Source: Xanthobacteraceae bacterium (GTDB lineage Bacteria > Pseudomonadota > Alphaproteobacteria > Rhizobiales > Xanthobacteraceae). From it: a stretch of DNA of 12,778 nt. Below the pieces are notes generated by a model that did no database searches, was not told the DNA's origin, and saw nothing but the letters and a program-made list of their open reading frames with translations. Position 1 is the stretch's first letter. Each line of letters opens with the position of its first letter. Location of the stretch: NCBI GenBank assembly GCA_030037185.1, contig JASHRR010000942.1, positions 1 through 12,778 of the forward strand, written 5' to 3'. A program made the position numbers and the translations under genes. This document shows, piece by piece, positions 6,010 through 12,778 of the stretch.

Positions 6010-7656
6010 GATTGCCTCCCTGACTATCGGCAAGCGTAGCCATCTCGACCGCAGGCAAAAAGCCAAGCGGGTCCAACTACAACACCTGCGCTATCGCTGA
6101 TACTACATCACCCGTCAAACTTTGATTAGCCCGGACGGCAGTCAGCGCCGGCGCAACTTTTTGCGCTCCGTGGGGGTGCCGGTCACGGCATGCGAGGGCC
6201 GCTCCCGCAGCGATGGCCCACTACAGACGGCCCAAAAGAAAGGCGTCCTCGCCGATCGGCATTGCTCCCTCGAACCGCTCGTGCAGCCGTCCGTGGACCG
6301 CCATGCTGTCAACGAAGGCACGACGTCCTCCTCGACCTCGGCGCGCCGCATCAGCCTGGCGAACCAAATGGCCGGTTTCGCAGTCATCAGCGCCAATCAC
6401 CTCAGTGGTCCGAAGAAATACCGTTCCGGGGCGTTCAGCCTGCAATTCCGCAGCGGTCACGCTGTGATTCTCGCGCGCTTACAAGGGGCCCAGGTGATCG
6501 CAGTAGCGCCTGGGTGTCAGCAACCCCGAAACGTGCCCGGGGGCACTCGATCCGTCCTCGCAAACCCGCCGGGGATGATGGTCAACATCACCCGCATGCC
6601 AGCGGACGCCGCGACCCGTCAGCATGGCCACGATGACGATCATCGCCGCAGAAAGCAACGTCAAGGCGAAGTCGGCAAACCAACTCTCGCTATGGGCGCA
6701 GAATTTCCGGGAATGTCCGGCCGGCTCCTGCCCGACCGCGTGGGATGCTGGGACGCGGCGAGTGTGAGACGGAGCACCCGTCCAACAAACCAATCGCGTC
6801 CATTGCCAGGAACAGGGCTTGGTTCCACGACGGCGACCCGACGCCGACGAGGAATCGCGCCGGGGGGTCACACGGCAACGAAGGCTCGTCCGCCGAGATC
6901 ACGAGTTGGCGGAGTGGGACCCGACCGGCGAGCGTCTGGTGACAGTGCCCAGGCATCGGGCCCATCATCGCGAGCGCCACATGGCGGCGGTCGGCACCGG
7001 CGATGATATCGAAGAACGGCAATCGCCAGCTGCCGAGTCCTGTTCGTGCAGGTGGCCTGGGTGATATTGGTCCGGCCTCAGAGTTGCGAGCACTTCTTGA
7101 TTCGCATTCGCCGCGGTAGACTGCTCCTGAATCCGTTTTCATCCTAGCCGGCCGCCCGGAGTGCGTTGAGCCCACGGCCGAAAGACAATGTCATTCGAGA
7201 ACGGATCGATGTGCCGGACCGAGGTGTGCTGCCGAATCCTAACCGCGGCGAGCGCAGCTGCAGTTGCCGCGCTCGAAACTTTTCGGCGCAACCCCCGACA
7301 GGGCGGCTCTCGAAGAGATTATGAAAACGGGTGCATCCGAAAGATAATCATAACGGATATCCGGCAACGTTGACCGACGCGCTCGGCGACGATCCGCCGT
7401 GTGGCGCGGCCTTGCAGCACACACCGGCTTCGTCGCGATGGCCGAGCTACGACAGATGACCGTCCGCTCTTGCTGCATCGCAGCTGCTCAATGGCGAGCG
7501 CCAGTCAGGCGACAGCTGGAACGAATGTCGTGATTCGCGTGTTGGGTTTGTATGCCTATGGATTTTCTGACACGGTCTGCCGCCAGCCAAAAGCGTTGAA
7601 AGGATCCCCCTCGACCATCTGAAACTGCGCTCCGCCCCAGATAGATGGGAAGGTCA
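6010..7656. other. 1.6-kb stretch without a convincing gene, possibly decayed
   Basis: Every long open frame here has the arginine-, proline- and serine-rich look of chance reading in GC-rich DNA. The longest is plus 6122-7006, which has no ribosome binding site and no recognisable domain. Some minus-strand pieces look more protein-like but change frame. One is 7025-6767 (DIIAGADRRHVALAMMGPMP, then FLVGVGSPSWNQALFLAMDA). Another is a likely membrane helix at 6685-6602 (WFADFALTLLSAAMIVIVAM). A third, about 6396-6221, reads AEVEEDVVPS and then, in another frame, FVDSMAVHGRLHERFEGAMP. These could be remains of one or two minus-strand genes. I recognised none of them. No RNA gene, insertion sequence end or regular repeat was seen. 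Confidence 0.5.
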
Positions 7657-8139
7657 ATGTCAAGGATCGATGCCAGAACTGATGGCGCGATTGCGAGTTC
7701 GGCTGCGGCATTTCTCCAGCCCACGCGCAGGACGGGCTCACTCAAATACACGCCCGGATTCTTATACATCCTGGCTCTTTTCATAGCCGGCAGATTGGTC
7801 TTCGCAGATCCGAGAGCCATCTTGATTCAGTGGGGTGAGTATCACCTCTCTTGGGTTGAGGTCCTCATGGTCGGCGCCGCAATGATGGCGATGGCTGAGC
7901 AGTTGAGAGTCTCCACCCCCGGAGTTGACAACACCATCGAGGCCCTCTTGATGGGCGCTATCGCGGGTGTTCAGGTCTTGCTTTTCGCGCTCGGGTCAGC
8001 CGGGGTGAAGGCCCTCGCTATCTTCAATAACACTGAGTTTCTCATGCTGACCCTGATCAGTCTGACTCAGGCCATCGTTGCGGTGTTGATCAATGCGAGG
8101 ACGCTACGGCGCACGATCGGCGTAGGTGGCAACGGCTAG
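7657..8139 (+). CDS. Small four-helix integral membrane protein, unknown function
   Basis: Predicted 160-residue inner-membrane protein with a basic N-terminal tail of about 30 residues. Four hydrophobic segments lie near residues 33-50, 65-81, 94-113 and 127-146, followed by a short basic C-terminus (RTLRRT). The MAEQLRVSTPGVDNTIEALLMGAI loop between helices two and three is the most distinctive part. Its mix of a conserved-looking PGVDN turn and helix-breaking glycines suggests a true gene. I do not recognise the family. The ATG at 7657 is chosen over one four codons earlier because GGGAAGG lies just upstream (three-base spacer), and that site would be inside the longer reading. It is convergent with the exported-protein gene at 8288-9490. 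No partner is evident. Confidence 0.7.
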   Translation: MSRIDARTDGAIASSAAAFLQPTRRTGSLKYTPGFLYILALFIAGRLVFADPRAILIQWGEYHLSWVEVLMVGAAMMAMAEQLRVSTPGVDNTIEALLMGAIAGVQVLLFALGSAGVKALAIFNNTEFLMLTLISLTQAIVAVLINARTLRRTIGVGGNG

Positions 8140-8207
8140 CCCGCATTTCTCACACCATTTTTTTCTGTTCGGGCAGCGTTTGGCGTGCTCGATACGGTCC
8201 GCCGTCG

Positions 8208-8246
8208 CCTCAGCTGAGGAAAGCCTCTCAGTGGATCTCCTAGGAG
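8208..8246. repeat. Two short perfect palindromes between convergent genes
   Basis: A 12-base palindrome CCTCAGCTGAGG (8208-8219) and a 10-base palindrome CTCCTAGGAG (8237-8246) lie in the 148-base gap where the membrane-protein gene and the minus-strand exported-protein gene end facing each other. They could aid bidirectional termination, though neither is followed by a T-run, or they could be chance. Confidence 0.35.
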
Positions 8247-8287
8247 TCTGGCGGGCACCGCAGGGGAGACGGCGGGGAACTGATCGA

Positions 8288-9490
8288 TTATCGCAGCGGA
8301 TCTTGCTGAAGAATAAAACCGCCGATGCCACCTATGCTGTTCCTGGTTGCCGGATCGGGACCTCGTCCCTGCGCGAATGCGATATCTTCCGTGCGTCGTC
8401 CGTGGAGCAGCCCCGGGAGGCCGAAGTTTCCTTCGATACAGCGCGGCTCGGCATAGAACCTATTCTCCTGGTCGCTCTGCCTGGTGAATTCCTGTATCGC
8501 GGTCCATGGGCGGGTCCATACAGTCGCATCTTCGATGGTGACCTGGTATTCGAGCGTGGCCGGGCTGGTTCGCGTCCAGCGCTCGACCAGGTGCAGGTTC
8601 TCGCGCGAGCCTTGGAAATCAGTCTTCGGAGTGAAGTTCGTCACGTCGATTACGAGCGTATTGCCCTCCCAATGGCCACGCGAATCGCCGTACCACTGAC
8701 GTATGTTGGTCGGCAGGTGGGGACTTGCGTTCATCACGATGTTGCGCTGCCACCCTTGGCCCTGGCCAACGTCGTAGAAGATCGTGATGCCGCCCGGCGT
8801 CTGCACGATTCGCCGGAAGCTGCCGATCCCGACTCCAAAGTCGGGAAGCCCGCCGGTCAGGCAACGCTCTGCCAACGAACTGTCTTCCGGGCCATCATTG
8901 CGATTCATGCCCCCGGTGCTAAAGCGGGGAGGAAGCTCGGCGCGTCGTGGCGAGGGCGTCGGATCGTATTGTCCACCGCTACAGATTGGCGCCTTGGTCT
9001 TGCATGCCTCCGTCGCCTGCAATAGGGCCACGCGGTATTCCCGCTCGGCGGCGGCGATCTTCTGAGCCTCCGGCGTCAGCGGCGGAATCCGGCCGTTGGG
9101 CGGATCGACGATCAGCGACGTGCGGGCGCCGACGCGCTTCCAGGACACAAAGGCCGAGTTGTAGGCGCCGGCAAGGTCGACCTCGGTCCCGCGCTCTCCC
9201 CGTTTTTCGAGGCCGAGCACTTCCGACCGCTCTCTGTTCAATTGGGCTCGCTGCGCGTCGGTGAAGAATTCCTGGTCTGCATACTTGGCGGGGCGCTGCA
9301 ACAGCGTATCGGTCTCGTCCGTCCAAATACCCTGTAAATCGGGTTCACCCCAGGGCGTTTTCAGTGCTGCTGGAACTGGGGCACCGCCGGAAGCGGGTAG
9401 GGTCTGAGCCGCCGTCTGGGTGACAGGCGCTGCAATGACGGCAGCGGCAATGGCACCCATTATCATCGAGCTTGCGAACGTCTCGCCCAT
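8288..9490 (-). CDS. Exported protein of unknown function, larger paralog of the 5167-6009 product
   Basis: Predicted 400-residue exported protein. Residues 1-28 form a signal peptide (MIMGAIAAAVIAAPVTQTAA). The mature part opens with the WGEPDLQGIWTDET block (47-60) that marks this widespread unnamed family, then a charged helical insert (68-165) absent from the smaller paralog. Next come CLTGGLP (Cys210), WYGDSRGHWEGNTLVIDVTNF (266-286), LVERWTR, YQVTIEDATVWTRPWT and CIEGN (Cys351). Cys163 and Cys170 form an extra close pair. The shared GxSxGxW core and the two cysteine motifs show common descent with the 280-residue protein. The ATG at 9490 has AAGGAG six bases upstream and starts the signal peptide; an in-frame start 18 codons earlier lacks such a site. 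Function is unknown; a secreted beta-rich binding protein is a guess. Confidence 0.85.
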   Translation of the reverse strand: MGETFASSMIMGAIAAAVIAAPVTQTAAQTLPASGGAPVPAALKTPWGEPDLQGIWTDETDTLLQRPAKYADQEFFTDAQRAQLNRERSEVLGLEKRGERGTEVDLAGAYNSAFVSWKRVGARTSLIVDPPNGRIPPLTPEAQKIAAAEREYRVALLQATEACKTKAPICSGGQYDPTPSPRRAELPPRFSTGGMNRNDGPEDSSLAERCLTGGLPDFGVGIGSFRRIVQTPGGITIFYDVGQGQGWQRNIVMNASPHLPTNIRQWYGDSRGHWEGNTLVIDVTNFTPKTDFQGSRENLHLVERWTRTSPATLEYQVTIEDATVWTRPWTAIQEFTRQSDQENRFYAEPRCIEGNFGLPGLLHGRRTEDIAFAQGRGPDPATRNSIGGIGGFILQQDPLR

Positions 9491-10001
9491 GATGATCTCC
9501 TTTGCCCTCACAGTGTCAGCACAAGGTACGAACCGATCTGGCATTGATGGTAGCGTTTTTCGTGGTTGGCCGATAGCTGAAAGCAGTGATCTGGCGTGAT
9601 GAGCTGCTCAACAACCGGCGTGACGTTTCCGCGATCACACGAACGAGCAATTGCTTTCCCAGCTGCCTGCGCGAGATCCGGTTTGTTACATAGCGTAGCG
9701 TTGCGCTGCCGCGGTTCCGCTCGGCTCCGTCGCTCCCTCCTGGTGCACCTATCGTCCCTGCTCACCGATTGATCCCCGTGGGCTACCGGCGGATCAGAAT
9801 TCCATCAAGGCTGGACGCGCAAGGATTGTAAGGGCGGCAAGGGGCATCCTACAGCCCCAAATCTAAATCGACGAGCGACACCGCTCACCGAACGTCAGCC
9901 GAAACGACCTACGATAGGACGATAACAAGCCCAGTCACCGAGCGCTCACAACGGCCCGCTGCAACTCGAATGGGAACTGCCGAGCTGGACCGTCAAAGCA
10001 G
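9491..10001. other. Divergent intergenic region, no gene seen
   Basis: About 510 bases separate the minus-strand exported-protein gene from the plus-strand kinase fossil. A minus-strand open frame from 9765 to 9508 overlaps the ribosome binding site of the gene at 9490 and has no site of its own, so it is unlikely to be real. The region should hold the promoter for the 9490 gene. No promoter boxes, operator or repeat could be assigned with confidence. Confidence 0.5.
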
Positions 10002-10598
10002 ATGCGTATGCGCAAGACCGTCACGAAAAGGCTACCTTTATTTTACGTCGATATCCCCGCCCTGCGGCCGGGAACTGTCGGAGGTTACGGCCTCGCCTTC
10101 GTGTCCGTTGGGGTTGCCACGGCCCTGCGGCTCGCTGTCGATCCATATGTTGCGGGCGCCCAGTTCGTTACGTTCTTTCCGGCGATTGTAATCACAACGC
10201 TGATCAGCGGGTTTGGTGCGGGCTTTTTCGCGCCATGCTCAGCACCGCTGCGGCCAATTTCTTCGTGCTATCGCCTCGCTGGTCTTTCAGCGTTGAAGAG
10301 CCAGCTAATGTAGCGAACCTCATGCTGTTTGGCCCGTTGGCATCTTATTGCGCTTCGTCATTGGCCGGATGCGCCTTGCAATCGGGGGGTCGACAGCGAT
10401 ACCCTCACGATGAGGTGGACCGAGCGTGAGGGGCCACGTGTGGCTGCGCCCGAGCGGCGTGGGTTCGGCAGCATCGTTATGGAAACAATGGCGGAGCGCA
10501 GCGTCGGTGGTACAGTCGATCTTGATTATGCGCCCCCAGGTTTGACCTGGCGTTTGACCTGCCCCGCAACGAACGTGCTGGAACGCCTGCGAGCTTGA
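10002..10598 (+). pseudogene. HWE-type sensor histidine kinase fossil (DUF4118 sensor joined to ATPase tail)
   Basis: The first frame (10002-10234) encodes a membrane segment YGLAFVSVGVATALRLAVDP, then FVTFFPAIVITTLISGFGAGFFA, typical of the DUF4118 (KdpD-like) four-helix sensor. It then shifts frame: plus 10235-10330 continues the domain as LSTAAANFFVLSPRWSF and NVANLMLFGP. At about 10400 a third segment gives LTMRWTEREGPRV, PERRGFGSIVMETMAE and VDLDYAPPGLTWRLTCP, the end of an HWE/HisKA_2-type ATPase domain, up to the stop at 10596. The fourth helix, any PAS domain, the phospho-acceptor histidine box and the N-box of the ATPase are all missing. A large internal deletion plus two frame changes leave a non-functional fossil. 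In intact relatives the protein has several hundred residues and phosphorylates a response regulator; none is present here. Confidence 0.85.
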
Positions 10599-10917
10599 GT
10601 TAGCCTACGCCGCTGTCAAGCGAGGATACTCTTTACTAAAACCCGAAGGTGGCCTTTCGGCCCTATCCCCAGGCGACCAATGCAGCCTCAAGCACCGCAG
10701 GCTCGTTCAATCGTGTAGGGCCGGCCTTTTTCGCCCGCGGGTTGGATAGCGGCGCGGCATTGGCGCTGTGAGCTCAGCGCTGCCGTTCCAAAGGCGCCAA
10801 GCTTTCAGGTCACAAGATCGAATGATTCCCACCCCATCCGCCTGGGGCGATACCCGCTGAAGGTTCGACCTGCGACCCAGCACAGTTCCTCTCTACGTCG
10901 GGCGTCGCGCCGGCTCG
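10599..10917. other. 319-base gap, nothing recognised
   Basis: This lies between the end of the kinase fossil (plus) and the end of the nitronate monooxygenase-like gene (minus). An imperfect stem CCGAAGG...CCTTTCGG around 10643-10660 could form a weak hairpin but has no T-run. No coding frame with a start site was recognised. Confidence 0.45.
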
Positions 10918-11988
10918 TCACGCAAGGAGAACTTGCACACCGTCCCAGATTCGCTGCAGCAGATCGGCGGCAGGCTCCGCCCTCCCGAGACCCGCGGATT
11001 GCCCGGCCCAAGCCTGCATGCGGTGCACGTCGCCTTGCTTTTGGCCCGCTGAGCGCATGGCAGCTGTGAGCCCCCTCTGCACGGGATAGGGTGCGGGCGA
11101 GGGTGCCTCACCTGCGGTCGCGGCTCGCACGTAGTGCGTCGCAATGCTGCGGCCCGCGCGGCCGCTGAACACCCGGCTTACCATTGTGTCCTCCGGTGCC
11201 GCTCCGGCGAGCGCGGCCGCCCAGGCCGGGTGAATCTCGGCCTCGGGGCAGCGCAGAAAGCCGGTGCCGATCTGCGCGGCGCTGGCGCCAAGGACCAATG
11301 CCGCCGCGACGCCGCGGGCGTCGGCAATGCCGCCTGTCGCGACGACCGGCACACGCACCGCATCTACAACGGCCGGCAGCAAGGCAAACAAACCGACCTG
11401 TTGACGCTCAGCCGCGGCGGCATCGAAACAACCACGATGCCCGCCGGCTTCAGAGCCCTGAGCCACGATGACATCCGCGCCGGCATTTTCAGCGGCACGC
11501 GCCTCCGACACAGTCGAGATATTAGCAAACCAGACGATGCTCTTTGCCTTGAGCCGAGCGACGAACTCGGACGGGTAAACGCCCATGATAGACGAGATTA
11601 TCGGTGGACCTGCTGCGAGCATCGCCTCGCATTGGGCCAGGAAATCTGGTGGTGTCACGTCGCCGGCTTCCGGCGGCACCGATGGTCCCCAGTTGGCGAG
11701 AAAATCACGCACGCGTGCCTCGTGTGCTCGATCGCGCTTCGGTGGAGGGTCGGGGATCCAATTATTGAGCTGGAATGCGCCGTTGCTGTTGGACCGCACC
11801 TCATTTGCCCAGGCGATGATTTCGTCGGGCTGCATCAGCAGCACGCCGCACGATCCGAGCCCGCCGGCATTGGCCACGGCAATCGAAAGGGAGGGCGCAC
11901 TCGCGCCAGCCATCGGGGCGAGCAGGATAGGCACCCGCAGGCCGAAGCGGGCACAGAAGACATCAGCTCGTTTCATCGTCGTGCTCAA
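10918..11988 (-). CDS. Nitronate monooxygenase / 2-nitropropane dioxygenase-like flavoprotein
   Basis: Predicted 356-residue cytosolic FMN enzyme with a TIM-barrel fold. Members oxidise alkyl nitronates such as propionate 3-nitronate with oxygen, though many so-named proteins have other or unknown substrates. Visible family marks are PILLAPMAG near the start (19-28), NAGGLGSCG (40-48), DVIVAQGSEAGGHRG (172-186) with the likely catalytic His184, PVVATGGIADARG (214-226) and GASAAQIGTGFL (234-245), the last two holding the FMN phosphate. Length is normal (about 350). The start is a TTG at 11988 because GGAGG lies five bases upstream; the ATG four codons later is too far from it. The short-chain dehydrogenase on the same strand ends 130 bases upstream, so the two may be co-transcribed. 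The chemistry suggests nitro-compound or redox detoxification, but this is an inference. Confidence 0.9.
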   Translation of the reverse strand: MSTTMKRADVFCARFGLRVPILLAPMAGASAPSLSIAVANAGGLGSCGVLLMQPDEIIAWANEVRSNSNGAFQLNNWIPDPPPKRDRAHEARVRDFLANWGPSVPPEAGDVTPPDFLAQCEAMLAAGPPIISSIMGVYPSEFVARLKAKSIVWFANISTVSEARAAENAGADVIVAQGSEAGGHRGCFDAAAAERQQVGLFALLPAVVDAVRVPVVATGGIADARGVAAALVLGASAAQIGTGFLRCPEAEIHPAWAAALAGAAPEDTMVSRVFSGRAGRSIATHYVRAATAGEAPSPAPYPVQRGLTAAMRSAGQKQGDVHRMQAWAGQSAGLGRAEPAADLLQRIWDGVQVLLA

Positions 11989-11993
11989 TGGAT

Positions 11994-11998
11994 CCTCC
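11994..11998 (-). promoter_or_regulatory. Ribosome binding site deciding a TTG start
   Basis: GGAGG on the minus strand lies five bases before the TTG at 11988 and seventeen bases before the next in-frame ATG at 11976. The spacing supports the TTG as the true start of the nitronate monooxygenase-like gene. Confidence 0.75.
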
Positions 11999-12118
11999 GA
12001 TCACTGTGCCCGTTCTCATAGCGCCCGCAGCAACCACGTCGTAGGCAGATTCCATCAAACATCGAGCGCCGCTGCCGGGGTCCCTCCTGATCCTCGGTTG
12101 AAGGGACAGTTGGCCGGC

Positions 12119-12775
12119 TCAGTGAGCTGGCAGGCCCGCGCGCGAACGAAGCACGGCGGTGCTCTGGAAATAGGCCGGGAACTCCGCGGAAAGACCGCGA
12201 TGCACCTGGCGGGTGATCTCATCGGCCAAGACCTGAGCTTCCCCGCGTTCGAGGGCCTCGAGCGTCGTCCGCACGATTTGCTCGGGCGAACTCTTCGGCG
12301 CGTCGATATTGCGCGCAAGATCGGTATCGATGAAGGCTGCATGCAGCCCGACGACCTGGATGCCCTGCGGCGCGAGCTCGATACGAAGGCCGTTGGTCAG
12401 CGCCCATGCAGCTGATTTCGACGCGCCATAGGTCGCCAGCCCCGGACCGTTCATCCAGCTTGCAACAGAAAGCACGTTGATAATCGCGCCGCCGCCGTTG
12501 TTCGCCAGGACCGGCGCGAAAGCGCGCGCCATGCGCAACGGCCCGACAAAGTTCACTTCAAACTGCTCTCGCGCGGCCTCGACCGCCGCGGCGGCGTCTT
12601 CGTCGCTGGTGACGTCCAGTTTCAGCGGCACGGCACCCTCCAGGGTAACGGCCTCCGGATTGCGCGCCGCGGCGTAGACCTTCGCTGCCCCCATCTCCAC
12701 AAGCGCCTCGGCAAAGGCGAGGCCGAGGCCCCGGTTGGCGCCCGTCACCAGGGCGATTGATCCTGCAACCTTCAT
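12119..12775 (-). CDS. Short-chain dehydrogenase/reductase with an apparent internal in-frame deletion
   Basis: Predicted 218-residue Rossmann-fold NAD(P)-dependent oxidoreductase. The cofactor motif TGANRGLG is at residues 11-18. The catalytic set is visible as Asn75 (EVNFVGPL), Ser103 (NVLSVASW), Tyr116 and Lys120 (YGASK). Between DVTSDEDAAAAVEAAREQ and FEVNF there are about 25-30 residues fewer than normal, and the LLVNNAG strand that all classical members have is absent. Relatives are about 235-245 residues. The frame stays open, so this is an in-frame loss and not a frameshift. Without the NNAG strand the central sheet would be damaged, so the product is probably unstable or inactive. 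The ATG at 12775 lies three bases from the window edge, so the ribosome binding site cannot be seen and the promoter is outside. Substrate cannot be assigned. Confidence 0.85.
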   Translation of the reverse strand: MKVAGSIALVTGANRGLGLAFAEALVEMGAAKVYAAARNPEAVTLEGAVPLKLDVTSDEDAAAAVEAAREQFEVNFVGPLRMARAFAPVLANNGGGAIINVLSVASWMNGPGLATYGASKSAAWALTNGLRIELAPQGIQVVGLHAAFIDTDLARNIDAPKSSPEQIVRTTLEALERGEAQVLADEITRQVHRGLSAEFPAYFQSTAVLRSRAGLPAH

Positions 12776-12778
12776 GAT

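Noticed and set aside
5038..6039. Plus-strand open frame of 333 codons
   Set aside because: It lies opposite the exported-protein gene with a signal peptide and good ribosome binding site; its translation is a mirror of that codon use and shows no domain.
6122..7006. Plus-strand open frame of 294 codons
   Set aside because: Arginine/proline-rich chance-like translation, no ribosome binding site and no recognisable motif.
7188..7373. Small plus-strand gene near 7188
   Set aside because: No ribosome binding site; the only protein-like part (LFGATPDRAALEEIM) is in a different frame and is open for only about 33 codons without a start.
8126..9025. Plus-strand open frame of 299 codons
   Set aside because: Antisense shadow of the 400-residue exported protein.
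9508..9765. Minus-strand 85-codon frame upstream of the 400-residue exported protein
   Set aside because: It covers the ribosome binding site and start of the real gene, lacks its own site and has no recognised similarity.
11134..12021. Plus-strand open frame of 295 codons
   Set aside because: Antisense shadow of the nitronate monooxygenase-like gene, whose FMN motifs are clear on the other strand.

Overview
The base composition is high-GC. The protein families and strong GGAGG-type ribosome binding sites point to an alphaproteobacterium, most likely Rhizobiales of the Bradyrhizobium/Rhodopseudomonas type. That placement is inferred from recognised sequence styles, not from a marker gene. 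The window reads as a low-density accessory region: about eight intact-looking genes separated by gene fossils and long stretches with no convincing gene.

Left end (1-1770, all minus strand) is a graveyard. From right to left it holds a decayed ATP-dependent DNA ligase that still shows its KHDG adenylation motif, a small helix-turn-helix-like protein remnant, and a DUF3631 (primase/helicase-like) gene broken into three frames that has lost its Walker A half. Further left are a detached DUF3631 middle segment and a TubC-docking-like small protein running off the window edge. The DUF3631 tail carries a dense symmetric array of CGTCACAA/TTGTGACG repeats. This gene set is typical of integrative elements or islands in Rhizobiales.

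Centre-left (1954-4373, plus strand) holds an intact MFS transporter of the anion:cation symporter type. After a 533-base gap comes an orphan thiamine-diphosphate enzyme subunit of the sulfopyruvate/phosphonopyruvate decarboxylase beta type, whose usual partner subunit is not in the window.

Centre (4634-9490) holds three exported proteins on the minus strand: a DUF6152 protein, a 280-residue secreted protein and a 400-residue secreted protein. The last two appear to be distant paralogs sharing two cysteine motifs and a common core. They are split by about 1.6 kb of apparently non-coding or decayed DNA and by a small four-helix membrane protein on the plus strand (7657-8139).

Right end (10002-12775) holds a collapsed sensor histidine kinase fossil on plus: a DUF4118 membrane sensor joined to the tail of an HWE-type ATPase domain, with the phospho-acceptor region missing. 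On minus are a nitronate monooxygenase-like flavoprotein starting at TTG and a short-chain dehydrogenase that seems to have lost its NNAG strand by an in-frame deletion. No RNA genes, CRISPR arrays or complete insertion sequences were seen.

The best candidate for an undescribed system is the set of exported proteins (DUF6152 plus the two paralogs). No biochemical role can be read from the sequence.
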